64,000 bases of DNA from Cricetomys ansorgei (GCA_026225945.1 JAMJFZ010000770.1:542501-606500), one strand, 5' to 3'; positions 11,148-21,765 are shown, numbered from the stretch's first letter. Numbers and translations: made by a program. Notes: generated by a model not told the origin, from the sequence alone.

Positions 11148-12274
11148 CCCCATAAGCGTATTGTGCCAGCTTTTAAAAAATTACCAGTGACCTATATGTT
11201 AGCAAATACATCTGATAAGTAAAATGGCTGAAGTCATGGCTGTACACAGTACCTATAAAAGATGACAAAAATTAACACTGCAGTAAGGTGGTAACGGGCA
11301 GTCTCCTTTTTGGTACACAGTTGTGAGTGTCTTGGTTTTATGACCGCTTAGCCTCCATGTGTTGGTTCAGTGCTGTAATATGCCACCTAGCAATAGCACA
11401 ACAGTAAAACAGGAAGATTACCCATTCTGTATTTTATGGGCAAAATTCTAATCATCATATTGTAGAGAAATGATGTTTTCCAGTTAAGTCTGGATAGTCT
11501 GGTTGAAATAGGATTCTTTTAAAATGAAGGCTTAACATACATAAAAATGCATTTATTCTTTTTTTAAAGTAGCTATCACTGGTACAGATTGGTGGGCTTC
11601 GCTGACTTTTCAGACGTGTACATGTTCATTGGTCACACTCAGTCTGCTCCAGTGCTCTTTCAACCTCCTGTATTCCTTTTAAAATAGTCTTCCTTCATTT
11701 CTTAAAGATGCTGTGGCCGTGATATATGTTTGGGGTCGTGTCCGTCCCGTCTCTCCCCACCCCCTTCAGAAACAGAACCATGTTATCTGCACAGGGAAAT
11801 CGGAATGTATCTGCAAGTTGTTTTACAGTGTAAGCAGGCAGGGATACTTTCACAAAGAGAAAAGGCTAGCCATGGGTCCCCTCTGCTCAAAGAGCAGAAA
11901 AGGGCAAACTTGTTTCTCACGAGTAGGTAAACTTGTCTGGTGTCTCCTGAGTATTTTTCACAATAATATTTTCATAAAAATATCTTAGTTGAGGGGTGCA
12001 GAGGAAGAAAGATTAACAGTAAAAAAAAAGGGGGGGAATCCTGTTTTCTGGAGGACAAAAAAACTGAAGAGAACTTTTACAGGATAACCCTAAGAAACAT
12101 CTCCTCACATGGTCCTGAAGGTTTACAAAAATAAACCGGTGGAAATAACCATTTTGTGAAAAGAAGTCTGTTTGGAATTGCTCCGGGGCCACTGTTAGGA
12201 TCCTGCCGAGCTCCGTTTCTGTCAGGCATTGTGATAATCAAGTGTACATTTTCATTCAGGGAGTTTAGAGGAGG

Positions 12275-12300
12275 CATTATTCTATGTCCATAGAATAATG
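12275..12300. repeat. perfect inverted repeat, 12-bp arms
   Basis: CATTATTCTATG and CATAGAATAATG are exact reverse complements separated only by TC. The stem is nearly all A/T. It lies in SINE-free DNA. Confidence 0.9.
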
Positions 12301-13599
12301 TTTTCTTTAAACAACTCTAACATCAAAATGGCCAAACTGTCGGACGGATGCATGCTAGATAAAACAGATGGGATTCTCAGATCGTGCACCGTTCAGCCGT
12401 TTGATGGAATTCGCGCCACCCTGACCAGCGAGCCCAGATGGCGCCTAAATCTGTCACTCTCTAACGACCCTACTGTTTTTTAAAAATATTTTTATATTGA
12501 GCTCATTCAGTTTAATCTGAGAGATTAATCATTTCCAAGATCTGTCCGGGGAGGGCCCGGCTGAGGGCTTTCTCTTGCCAGACTGCAGTAGGAAGGACAG
12601 TACTGGGCTAGGTCTACTTGCTGAGAGTCCTGCATGGGGGGCCCTGGTGGGCTCTGGGACATTCAGACAGCGGGGCTGAGAAGCCCACGGGGGGTGGGTC
12701 GTGGCAGTGGGACTGAGGGACAGGAGAAGGACATTGGGAAAGGCCTGCGGGGTGGGGATGAACGGAGTCATCCAGAGAAGCCCTTGCCGGCGCCAACCTT
12801 GTGTTCCGCAAGGGGTCTGTGCTGGCTGTGGCCACGCGGGATGAGCCAGCGGGTGTGCCACCTGCAGCAGACCCCCAGGTGGATGAGCCTCTCGGAGAAG
12901 GTTCTAGAAACAATAGGCTTTCCATGAGAACTCTGCCCATCTCGTAGCTCTTTCTCCCGAGGGGCTCCACCGTCGTCTTCCCTTACATTATTGTTTTGAG
13001 ACAGTGATTTGCGGCCATGAGATGCCGGCCAGCCTCTCCTCCCAAAGTCCCCAACCTCACATATGCTTGCGGAGTGGCTTGCGGTGGCTCTGCCCCTGCT
13101 GGGATGCGGAAGGGGAAAATGAATGGTTTTTCATTATGCAGTTGTGATTTCTACCCCCTGCATTTGTGTCTGATGTAGCAGGTGTCAAAATATGGCACAG
13201 AATTTACAGCATTAACGTGGAATTTTCCATTACTACTAAAAGGCAACCGGTGTTGGTCATACGGTCACAAATGTACGAGGCTTTGCTGCCTTTAAAGATC
13301 CCCCTGGCCGTGGGTGGATGTGCTGAGGGAGTGTTTTTTTTTTTTTTTCTGTGGGTCAGGTGACTGCTGCTTCTAACCCCTCCTAAAGAGATGCTCTCAT
13401 GTCTCCTCCCAAAATGTCCTGTGCCCCACGTGAGATTCTGCACACTGAGCTCATGCTGGAATTCTGCTTTAGGGTGGAGTTTCTTTCTAAGTGAGATGGC
13501 CTTCGTGGAGACCAGGGGAAGGGGACAGAGAAGCAAGCTATGCAGGGAGCTGTGGGTGTGTGTGTGGGGGGCTTTAGGGCTCTGACTCAAGGTCAAAAA

Positions 13600-13757
13600 G
13601 CATCAAGGCAGGTGCAAAGGCGCATGGCTGTGATACCAGCACTCAGGAGCAGGGACAGAGGAGAGATACAAGTTCAAGGTCAGCCTGGTCTACATAGTGA
13701 GTTCCAGGCAAACTGAGGGTACATAGAGAGGCCCTGTTTAAAAAAAAAGAAAAAAAG
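13600..13757 (+). repeat. B1 SINE
   Basis: B1 with CAGCACTCAGGAG, AAGGTCAGCCTGGTCTACAT and a final AAAAAAAAGAAAAAAAG tail. Moderately diverged at its 5' end. Confidence 0.88.
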
Positions 13758-14155
13758 CTTGCTGCCATACCATAACTTCACAACGTAGGAGGCGCTGGTA
13801 CTTAGGACCAGAACCCCTCCACAGAGATGCCACACGTGTGAACAGAGTGGACAGACTTCGATCTGTTCTGAGAACACTGGGCGCTTAGCATGTTGATATT
13901 AAGCACGTAGCAGCCTCGTTGAAACAACATGCAGGTTGAGGACCTGCATGCAGCATGGGCCTGCCTCAAAACGCGGAGCCTGTCTGCACAGAACTCAGGA
14001 AGAATGGAAAGGCCACCTGCCGTCTCCTTAGCAGGCTTAGGGTTTGATGGTAATCAGAAAGACAGGATTCTATGAGTGTCCTGGCTTCAGTTTAGAAAGT
14101 AAAACAGGACAATTTATGGGAAGCAACTAATGGTTTTCACATTAAATATCTTGAT
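13758..14155. other. single-copy interval
   Basis: 400 bases with no recognised repeat or gene. Confidence 0.5.
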
Positions 14156-14354
14156 GGGGCCGAGGGGAGGCTCAGTCAGTAAACTACATGCTACATAAGT
14201 GTGAGGCCCCGAATCTGATCAGCAGTACCCATGTACAGGAGAGGAACAGACTTGCACCTGTGACTCAGCGCTGGGGAGGTGGAAACAGAGGATTCCTGGG
14301 ATTTGCTGGCCAGCCAGGTTCACTGAGAGACCCTACCTCAAAAAATAAGGTTGA
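14156..14354 (+). repeat. B4-family SINE (RSINE1/B4A type)
   Basis: tRNA-like head with GGCTCAGTCAGTAAACTACATG, then CTGGGGAGGTGGAAACAG, CTGGCCAGCCAGG and GAGAGACCCTACCTCAAAAAATAAGG, the standard order of the B4 ID-B1 composite. Confidence 0.85.
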
Positions 14355-14475
14355 AGCTGGTTGTGGTGGCACATGCCTTTAACGGCAGCACTCAGGAGGC
14401 AGGCACAGGAAGATCTGTGTGAGTTTAAGGCCAGCCCTGTCTGCATAGTGAGGTCCAGGACAGCCAGAAAAAACT
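14355..14475 (+). repeat. B1 SINE
   Basis: B1 inserted at the end of the preceding B4: GCTGGTTGTGGTGGCACATG, GAAGATCTGTGTGAG, GTCCAGGACAGCCAG. The tail is short. Confidence 0.88.
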
Positions 14476-15070
14476 AAAATCTCTGTAATATCCCTATTGG
14501 TAAATGGTCTGTTTTTGGAACAAAAGGAGCTGATGTAGATATGAAATACAGATGTTGGTTTATAGATGTAGGCAGAAGGGTTCTGTAGTAATACAGGAAG
14601 TAAGCTTGTACCCATCACTGTTCATCCATGAAAATATGAGCAAAGTAAACCTTCATCATTGATGTTTTCTTTGCTGCTTTAACTTATGATTGGGACCTGG
14701 CAAAAAGAAGGAGAGTTAGAGCCAAGCTGTCTACTGCTTGTGCCTAAGCTTCCTCCATAAGGATGAGTCCAGGCCAGGGCCCCAGCCTGGATCCACAGTA
14801 CAGCTGGTGGTGGCCTGGCCAGGTCTGCAGGGCTGGAGCCTCTCCAGGAGACAGGATTGATTAAGGAAAACAAGCACAAAGACCATGGTATGGCTGGATA
14901 AGACATTAATACAGACAGAGGTCAGACATTGGTTCAGAGGACCAGGGCTTTAGGGTAGGAAGATAGACGGCCTCAGAGGGGCTGGTAGGAGGAGCCTGGA
15001 AAGCTGTCCTGGGCTGCTGGGCCATGTGCTCTGCACTAGTGCCTGAGTGATGAGTGGGGAGTGACCCTTG
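14476..15070. other. single-copy interval
   Basis: 600 bases without recognised repeats or genes. Confidence 0.45.
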
Positions 15071-15237
15071 TTGTGGTTTGGTTCTGAAACTTTGTCTCAG
15101 ATGCTCAGTGGTCAGCTGATAGGGCTTAGGAGGTGATTGAGGGCTCTGACATCATCTATGGATAGCCATTTGTAAGTTCATAATTTGCTGATGTTGTTGG
15201 AAGTTCATGGGAACAAGGAAGCAGGGCCTGGTTAAAG
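15071..15237 (+). repeat. MaLR-type LTR, left part
   Basis: Matches the recalled layout of mammalian LTR transposons (MLT/MT-like): TGGTTTGGTTCTGAAACTTTG at the start, then AGGAGGTGATTGAGGGCTCTG and CATCTATGGATAGCCATTTG. It is interrupted by a SINE plus CA array and resumes near 15765. Confidence 0.6.
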
Positions 15238-15378
15238 GCAGCCAGAGGGGCAGGAAGATGCCCAGCAGGAAAGGCTCCCAGCCCTAAGTCTGTCGTCTAG
15301 AGTGTGATCCCTGGAGCCCCCAGCATAGAAGGGAGACAACTCCTGGCCAGTTGGTTTCTGGCTTCCATACATGCGTTC
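15238..15378 (+). repeat. RSINE1/B4-type SINE inserted in the LTR
   Basis: Degenerate tRNA-derived SINE: GGGGCAGGAAGATGCCCAG, a TGTGATCCCTGGAGCCC B-box area, then CCAGTTGGTTTCTGGCTTCC leading into a CA array, the usual B4/RSINE1 ending. Confidence 0.55.
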
Positions 15379-15732
15379 TGACACACATACACATACACAC
15401 ATTCAGACACACACACACACACATTCAGACACACACACACACACATTCAGACACACACACACATACACACACACACATACATACATTCACACATGCGCAC
15501 ATATACACACATACACACATACACTCACACGCACTCACACACATACATACATACACACACATTCAGACACACACTCACATGCACTCACTCACACACATAC
15601 ATACATACACACACATTCAGACACACACGCACATACACAGATACACATACATACACATACATACATTCACACATACACATATATACACACACACATTCAC
15701 ACACACACATGCACACACACACACACACATGC
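15379..15732. repeat. (CA)n microsatellite with ATTCAG variants
   Basis: 350 bases of CA repeats punctuated by ATTCAGACACAC and CATACATACATAC. A block of about 54 bases is repeated (ATTCAG at 15561 and 15615). It forms the expanded tail of the preceding SINE. Confidence 0.96.
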
Positions 15733-15764
15733 AGGAAGTGAAGAGTATACCTTTGCTAGCTTCT

Positions 15765-15958
15765 TTCACTCTGCTCTCTGTCCAACATGAGGTGAGCTTC
15801 CTTGCTTCACTGCCCCCTCAAGGCCGTCTTCTGCCCCGCCATGCAAGAGCTCAGAAGTCATGGAGCCGAGTGCCTCTGGCCTGAAGCCTCAGGAACCATG
15901 AGCCAAAGCAAATGCTAATGTTATTTTCTCAGGTGTTCCTTCGCAGTGATGAAACCAG
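15765..15958 (+). repeat. MaLR-type LTR, right part
   Basis: Continuation of the LTR begun at 15071: a CATGGAGCCGAGTGCCTCTG segment, GAAGCCTCAGGAACCATGAG, AGCCAAAGCAAATG and a TTCTCAGGTGTTCC end. The familiar AATAAA region has decayed to GCAAATGC. Confidence 0.68.
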
Positions 15959-16085
15959 CATCGTGCTGGGACACTGTGAAGAACGTGATGCCTGTGTGTC
16001 CCTTCCTCCCTCCCTCCCATCACCATCTGTACACATTTGTAAAGATTCTACAACCTCTTCTTATAGCCGTGTTTTAAGAGTCACT

Positions 16086-16250
16086 GGGAATGACTGGGTG
16101 GTGGTGGCATGTGCCTTTAATATATATGCCTTTAATCAGGAGGCAGAGGCAGGTGGATCTCTGTGAGTTCAAGGTCAGCCTGGTCTATAGAGCGAGTTCC
16201 AGCTCAGCCAGAACTACACAGAAAAAGCCTGTTTCAGGGGGGAAAAGAAA
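16086..16250 (+). repeat. B1 SINE
   Basis: B1 with a small internal duplication of TGCCTTTAAT near 16111-16137. The rest follows consensus (GGCAGAGGCAGGTGGATC, GGTCAGCCTGGTCTATAG). Confidence 0.9.
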
Positions 16251-16261
16251 AGAATCACTGG

Positions 16262-16378
16262 GAATTGGGCGTGGTGGTCTACACTGTAATCCCAGTACTT
16301 AGGAGGCTGAGGCAGGAGCATCATGAGCTAAGACTGCTTGGGAAACTTAGTAAGACCCTGCTTTTAAAAAAAAAAAAA
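16262..16378 (+). repeat. B1-like SINE (divergent)
   Basis: GGGCGTGGTGGTCTACACTG, ATCCCAGTACTTAGGAGGC, then AAGACCCTGCTTTTAAAAAA. An older subfamily than its left neighbour. Confidence 0.78.
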
Positions 16379-16791
16379 ATCAGAAGAGGTGGGTATCTCT
16401 AGGCTTACAAATGCTGGGTGTTTCTAGACATCTGCTTTTTCAGATTTCAGTTAATCGTCTCATTGTCTTCACCCTGAATGATTTTCTGATTTATTGAGAG
16501 AGACCTCCAGTTACATGACTAGCAGGGAGTTCTGGTTTGATTCACCACAAAGATCTGAATTTTTAGCTAACAGCTGTAACAACTGAGACGCACACCGTAT
16601 TCCATACTGTGCGCAGTACACATTTCACGACTAGAGACAGGGTTCTTACAGCTGCAAGACTAGTCTGGGCTGAGTCAGTCTGTCTGTCGGCTTTCCATAG
16701 GGGTATATTTTCCCTCCTGTTATTCTAGTGTCAAATCTAAAATCATTACAAGTTTCCATGTGTGTTAATGCTACCTAAAGGGTGTTCACTG
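16379..16791. other. single-copy interval
   Basis: No recognised repeat or gene. Confidence 0.45.
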
Positions 16792-16871
16792 TCCTGTTTG
16801 TTCAGTGGTAGAGTACTTCCCAGCATGCACAAGGCCTTGGGTTCTATCCACAGCGCCTCAGCAAAAACAAG
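16792..16871 (+). repeat. ID SINE
   Basis: TCAGTGGTAGAGTACTTCCC, AAGGCCTTGGGTTCTATCC and CAGCAAAAAC correspond to the ID/BC1-type tRNA-Ala-derived SINE. Confidence 0.82.
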
Positions 16872-17321
16872 CTCCAGTCTCCTCATGATGGAGGAGAGGA
16901 TGGAGGAATCTCCTCCTCCTCCTTTTCCTGAAACACGAGCTGCCTGCAGTTCTTAGACACCTGCTGTAAAGACAGGCACCCCCAGCCCCACTGTAGCAGG
17001 GGTTGGCAGTCCACCAAGGCTGCACTTCCTCCCTCTCTTCAAGTCAAACACAGGGATGTCTGAGCAGAACCCTCTACTAGTGGAGACTCTTGTTCGTTGT
17101 TTTTAGTCAAAACAACAGCAACAGCAAAGATAAACACTGGCTAATTGTAAAATTAACCCTCGGATGTCAGTTAAACCACTTTCTACCCTTCAGTCCCTAC
17201 CCTCATTGGTGAGAACACAGTGGGTCTTGAAAACATAGTAGGTCCTGTCATTGGCTACTGGGTCATACTTGTTCCCATTCCTCAAAGAGTAAGCCAAAAT
17301 TACCAGCTAACATTGCTGCCC

Positions 17322-17325
<4 letters not shown>
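16872..17325. other. single-copy interval
   Basis: 450 bases with no recognised element. Confidence 0.45.

Positions 17326-17362
<37 letters not shown>
17326..17362. repeat. (GT)n microsatellite
   Basis: Uninterrupted GT dinucleotides, about 18 units. Confidence 0.97.
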
Positions 17363-17365
<3 letters not shown>

Positions 17366-17599
17366 CACCAAAGGCAAGGTGCTTGTAGTTATCATAATGG
17401 GCAGCACAGACAAAGCAGTGGCCATAATAACCTAACTCATAAAGGCAAAGCGAGTTTTATGTTGACATGACTTGTATGGACCTTTGGTACTGACTTATAA
17501 TCGCGGTGTTTCCAGGCATGAAATAGATGAGACGCCTACTGCATTTTTATTTGTATAAGCAGAAAAATTCTCAAACACATGAAAGAAAGGCTACACTGG

Positions 17600-18192
17600 A
17601 TTGTGGCAAAAGGGAATCTTGACTCGTGAACCAATTTCCAGACCCGAGCCAGTTTGCAGACCCAGAATCCCTTGAATGAAGGGATAGTTAGGTTCTCCTG
17701 AGGAAGGACCTTGATAAAATACCTAAAAGTCCTACTGTTAGCCTTTCCTCAGTCCTTCCCCGGACGTTAGCCCTTTATAGGGGTAACTGTACACTGGGGG
17801 AAAGGAAACAATCAGACTGTCCTGGAGCTATTGGATTTGGTTCTGAATTGACGCAGATTCTGGGAGATCCCGGGAAACACTTGGCCCTCCAGTTAAAGTA
17901 GGAGCGATACAGGTGAGGTGACTGATGGAGTTTTCTCTAAAGTCCAACACAGCAGGTACAAACTCATCCTGAGGCTGCCTCCCCAGTCCTAGAATATAGA
18001 ATTGGGATAGACATACTCAGAAGCTGGCAGAATTTTCACACTGGTTGCTTGTCCTGTGGAGTGACGGCTATTGGGTTGGAAAGGCTAAGGAGTCTTTAGA
18101 GTTGCCTGTCAGGGAAAGTAGTGAATCAAAACAATATTGCACTCCTGGAAGAAATACAGACTGGGTCATAGAGGAAGGTAGTTATAAATACT
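17600..18192 (+). pseudogene. fossil ERVL-type pol fragment (protease to RT start)
   Basis: An old endogenous-retrovirus internal segment, related to the ERVL/HERVL class from my memory of that family. Around 18060-18150 the translation holds a VGKAK...LELP stretch, the region between protease and reverse transcriptase. Near 17826-17862 the expected aspartic-protease active-site region is recognisable but shifted out of frame, and several in-frame stops follow. No function remains. Right boundary set by the LTR insertion at 18193; left boundary approximate. Confidence 0.68.
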
Positions 18193-18755
18193 TGCAGCAG
18201 TACACTACTGTGTGAGCTCACCAAGAAAGACAAGGAGACATTTTCATGGACACAAACCTGTCAAACCTCAGCAGAGGGAACCGTCTGTCATGGCAAGAGC
18301 CATCCTGGACAGTGGAGCCCCAATTGTCTGATCTCAGGGATTTTCATTGATACAGAGGCTCCTCGGGTATTCTGTTAATGCAAAAACTCTGCCCCCTCAT
18401 CCAAAGCCCTCTTCGTATGAAGGAAACCTGTGGCCTAGTCTCATCCCATAATCCTCTAGCAGCTGAGCTATGCTACCGTTACAGTGGGGGAACTCAAGGC
18501 CTGAGGGAAGTGTCCTCTCCTTGTTGGCAGAGTCTGGGAGAGGGCCACAAGAATTTCTCCACAGCAACTTTGCTCTTCCACAATGGCTCTGCCAGAGAGC
18601 AGTGAGCAGGTGCAGGTCATGAGGAAGCAGCTGGTTTACTCACAGGTTTATATAATGCCAACACCTGCAGATGATACAAACTGTCAAGGCTTGGGCAGCC
18701 CTTCCCCCAGCAATGTACAAACAATTATAAACATAACTAGAAATAAACTTCAACA
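18193..18755 (+). mobile_element. solo LTR, ERVK-like (6-bp target duplication)
   Basis: A 563-base LTR beginning TGCAGCAGTACAC and ending ACTTCAACA, flanked on both sides by the 6-bp duplication AATACT (18187-18192 and 18756-18761). It is homologous over both ends to the antisense element at 24445-24796 and has about 210 more bases in the middle. No internal retroviral genes accompany it. A 6-bp duplication is usual for ERVK-class integration. Orientation is taken from the TG...CA ends and is tentative. Confidence 0.78.
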
Positions 18756-18761
18756 AATACT

Positions 18762-19029
18762 AGCTAAGGGCATGTGACCAATTGCAAAAACAAGGATTAT
18801 AATTGACACTAGTGTTTCTGTCAATTTTTTTAAAAGAATAAGTTGGTATAGGTATTTGTGTTTTTCCCCTCAATTTCTTTCTCATCAGTTCTTTAATGTC
18901 AATTAAGAGAATATCGGTGAGTATCACATTGAAGTTTAGATATTAAAAGATTGTCCCTAAAGAACATTGCCACCTTTCCTAAAATTTGTAATGCACTTTC
19001 TGTTGTATGCAGGGTAGTTATATCACGTT
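18762..19029. other. AT-rich interval
   Basis: No recognised element. It may be the remaining target of the LTR insertion. Confidence 0.4.
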
Positions 19030-19582
19030 AGATGTAATTGTTCCTGGCTGTCATTTTCATTTGGAAAATAAGCATGCCTAAGGAAATCCGGTTGTGTGTT
19101 AAGCTGACAAGGGGTGAACTTGTGACGGCTGTTCCTGGTTGTCGACTACATCTGGAATGAACTAAAACCCAAGTGCCTGGGCACACCTGTGAAGGTTTTT
19201 TGTTTTTTTTCTTAATTAAATCATTTGAAATGGGAACACCCACTTCTAATCTGGATCTTTTGAGTTAGGAAGATTCATTTTTAATCTGGCCCACATCTTC
19301 TGCTGGCAGCCATGGGAGATGGAAGCTGGCTCCCTTTGCCTGCTCGCTCTCGCTCTTGCTCACTGACAGTAGATCCCTCTTCTTTGGGGTTCTGGTGTAT
19401 ACTGAGACCAGCTGGGAGATCCAGCCTCCACTGAGTAACTACTGGACTCTTGGACCATCTGTTGGCAGACATCCACTATTGGACTAGCTGGACCACAGCC
19501 TGTAAGCCATTCTGATAAATTCCCTTCATATATACTCATTCCCTAGGTTCTGCTCCCCTAGAGACCCCTGACCAATACAGCG
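19030..19582 (+). repeat. rodent LTR-type dispersed repeat
   Basis: A familiar rodent high-copy repeat: GTTCCTGGTTGTCGACTAC, CTGGAATGAACTAAAACCC, TGGGCACACCTGTGAAGG, GGACTAGCTGGACCACAGCC, ending ACCCCTGACCAATACAG. Family name uncertain (RMER/LTR class). The left edge shows a second, partial TGTTCCTGGCTGTC start at 19039. Confidence 0.62.
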
Positions 19583-19644
19583 TGTAAGCCTGAGAAGGCA
19601 GAGCTCAGCATCATCAGGTATGTCTTCTCTGTGCTCCCATCTTG

Positions 19645-19800
19645 TTTTTTGAGACAGGGTCTCACTGAAACTGGAGTTTGCTGTTTGGCTAGAGGGCCAG
19701 GATTCGCCTGTGTCTGTCCCGGGGTGCTCTGATTCCAGACCTGAACTCAGGCCCTCGTGCTTACACAGCACTTCGCCACAGAGCTACCTCCCCAGCCCCA
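19645..19800 (-). repeat. B4-family SINE
   Basis: Antisense ID-B1 composite: GAGACAGGGTCTCACTGAAACTGG, then CTGAACTCAGGCCCTCGTGC and GCTACCTCCCCAGCCCC, the reverse complement of the tRNA-like head. Confidence 0.85.
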
Positions 19801-19828
19801 CGGCCCTGATTGTAATTAATGTTCCCAA

Positions 19829-19918
19829 TGGGGTCTGGTGAGTAGCTAAGTGGTAGAGCACTTGCTTAGCAAGTGGGAAGCCATGGGTTAAATCCAGGGC
19901 ACAAAAACAAAGAAACAA
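19829..19918 (+). repeat. ID SINE
   Basis: TAGCTAAGTGGTAGAGCAC, TTGCTTAGCAAGTGGGAAGCC, TGGGTTAAATCCAGG and an A-rich tail: an ID element with good A and B boxes. Confidence 0.87.
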
Positions 19919-20179
19919 GAAACAAGCTTCCCGGTGGACTTACAGCATACCTCTCACTTCTGTGTGCCCTGCCTTCCGGCTCAGGACAGCCTTCCCAGGA
20001 TCACGCTGGCGCGCTCTCCAGTCCTCCTGCCCCCTTCTCCAGGTCCTCTCTAGTCAGGTGCACCAGCTGCCGGTCTCCTCCTCTCTCCCTGCAGCTGGAG
20101 CCTTATCATCTCGGAAGCCTAAGCCCTCCCTGCCATCCTGTCTGCAGGGCCCTCTGCAGCTCACTGCCTGGGGTTTGCT

Positions 20180-20402
20180 GACAGCATCCTGTTTGTCTCC
20201 TTTAGCACATTCCTAAGGATCCCTTGATTTTCTTGTTGTTGTTGTCTGTTTTCTCATATGCATGTCTTCCTGTAAACTCTGAGAAACCAAGGACTAGAGC
20301 TGTATTACTTTATCAGAGTATCTCTAGAGTCAGCAGAGGAAACAAGTCCCTAACACACAGTAGGTGCCCATAAATATTAATCAGGCAACTGAGTGGATGG
20401 CG
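20180..20402 (+). repeat. fossil L2 LINE 3' end
   Basis: TGTAAACTCTGAGAAACCAAGG, then ACACACAGTAGGTGCCCATA and AATATTAATCAGGCAACTGAGTGGATG follow the L2 3' end (TGAGCTCCTTGAGGGCAGG...TAGTAGGTGCTCAATAAAT). The C/T-rich DNA back to about 19930 could be more of the same element, too decayed to say. Confidence 0.55.
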
Positions 20403-20607
20403 TGATCAAGCTTGCCATGTGGTCTCAGATAGACTCCTTGTGGACTCCTCGCTCTTTGGTGCTCACTTTATCCCTTGGGGAGCACTGGGAAGCACTGGGG
20501 AGCACACCAAGAGTGAGTCCTCAAAATCACCAGTCTCCTTCAAGACGGCCCAAGAAAACGCCTTTTCATGTTTTACTTTTTTCCCCTTTATTGAAAATAG
20601 GTTTTCC

Positions 20608-20745
20608 AGTTGGATGTGGTGGCACATGCCTTTAATCTCAGATCTCAGAGTTCGAGGCCAGCCTGGTCTACAGAGCTAGTTCCAGGCCATACAGGGCTAC
20701 ACAAAGACTTCCTGTCTTGAAAAACCTAAAAAAAAAAAAAAAAGG
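20608..20745 (+). repeat. B1 SINE with internal deletion
   Basis: GGATGTGGTGGCACATGCC passes directly to CTCAGAGTTCGAGGCCAGCC, so the GGAGGCAGAGGCAGG block is missing. It ends in about 16 A. Confidence 0.92.
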
Positions 20746-20881
20746 ATTTTCCTTCTCCTTTGAAGTCTGTGTTCACCTTAGTACACATTAGGGGAAAATG
20801 TAATTGTTACTTCAAATTTGGAATTCTGTATATAATATTGATAGGACAAAACTAAAGTATTGTGTACATTTAAAAATCAGA

Positions 20882-21100
20882 AGGCCTGAAGAAATGGCTC
20901 AGCATTTGAGAGCACTGGCTGCTCTTCAAGAGGACCTGGGCTTGATTCCCAGCACCCATGTGTTGGCTTAGAACCATTTGTAATTCCAGGCCTAGGGAAT
21001 CAAGCATCTTCTTCTGGCCTCCAAGGGCACTGGGCGCCCCGTGATGCATTGATATACTTGCGTGCAGCACGCCTATAGACATAAAATTTTTTAAAAATTG
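20882..21100 (+). repeat. B2 SINE
   Basis: GGCCTGAAGAAATGGCTCAG head, AGAGGACCTGGGCTTGATTCC B box, TTGGCTTAGAACCATTTG core and a late TAGACATAAAATTTT tail. Confidence 0.92.
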
Positions 21101-21101
21101 T

Positions 21102-21262
21102 AATTTTTTGTTATTGTTTTGAGACAGGATCTCATTTTGTAACTCTGACTGTCCTGGAACTCACTCTGTAGACCAGTCTGGCCTCAAACTCACAGAGATC
21201 CACCTGCCTCTGCCTCCTGAGTGCTGGGATGAAAGGTGTGTGCCATCATACCTGGCTAGTAA
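21102..21262 (-). repeat. B1 SINE
   Basis: Antisense B1: TTTTGAGACAGGATCTC, GTAGACCAGTCTGGCC, GGTGTGTGCCATCATACC. Opposite in orientation to the B1 at 20608. Confidence 0.93.
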
Positions 21263-21285
21263 TAATTTTTTTTTTAAGTCAGGAA

Positions 21286-21398
21286 GTAGGGCTAGAGATA
21301 CAGCTGATAAGGCACAAACAAAGCCTGGGCTCAGTTTCTACCAGAGCATGAAACAGTGCCAACCATGCCTGTTACTCTAACACCCAAGAGAAGTAAAA
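21286..21398 (+). repeat. ID/B4-like SINE fragment
   Basis: GGGCTAGAGATACAGCTGATAAGGC resembles an ID/B4 head; the remainder is degraded. Class only, not subfamily. Confidence 0.42.
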
Positions 21399-21399
21399 G

Positions 21400-21622
21400 G
21401 CTGGAGAGTCACTCAGGTTAAATGCACTGGGTGCTCTTGTAGAAGACCCAGGTTAGGTTCCCAGCACCCACATGGCAGCTCACAACCATCTGTAGCTCCT
21501 GTACTCGGGGATCCAATACCCTTTTCTGGTCTCCATGGGTACTGGGTACACATGTAGTACATGGACATTCGTGTAGGCAAAACATCCATACATGTTTGAA
21601 AAAAAAATTTAAAAAGAAGTAA
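21400..21622 (+). repeat. B2 SINE
   Basis: GGCTGGAGAGTCACTCAGG, AGAAGACCCAGGTTAGGTTCC, CAGCTCACAACCATCTGTAG and GTGTAGGCAAAACATCC: full-length B2. Confidence 0.94.
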
Positions 21623-21693
21623 AAATAAGGTTTCTCTGAAGCTTGATGCTACCATTCACAAATTCTCAGGCTTACTCTCCAACACTGCAAAAC

Positions 21694-21712
21694 ATATGTG
21701 TATGTGTGTGTG

Positions 21713-21758
<46 letters not shown>

Positions 21759-21765
21759 TACATAT
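21694..21765. repeat. composite TG-TA-CA microsatellite (self-complementary)
   Basis: (TG)n runs into (TA)n and then (CA)n, so the left third is the reverse complement of the right third around a TA centre. Confidence 0.95.

Larger units (their letters stand above)
10988..13598. other. single-copy interval with hairpin
   Basis: 2.6 kb with no SINE and no supported exon, apart from the weak MIR-like trace. Holds the perfect inverted repeat at 12275-12300 and a short T run near 13334-13350. The stretch 12220-12550 is AT-rich and may be conserved non-coding DNA. Confidence 0.5.

Noticed and set aside
16792..16871. tRNA-like sequence with A and B boxes
   Set aside because: It is an ID SINE, as are 19829, 46552, 50484 and 63030; none folds as a complete tRNA with its own acceptor stem that I can support.
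19924..20216. Possible exon with 84-102 codon frames, C/T-rich and followed by a CAG-like acceptor context
   Set aside because: The segment runs into an L2 3' end and resembles decayed L2 sequence; no donor/acceptor pair with a conserved frame is visible.
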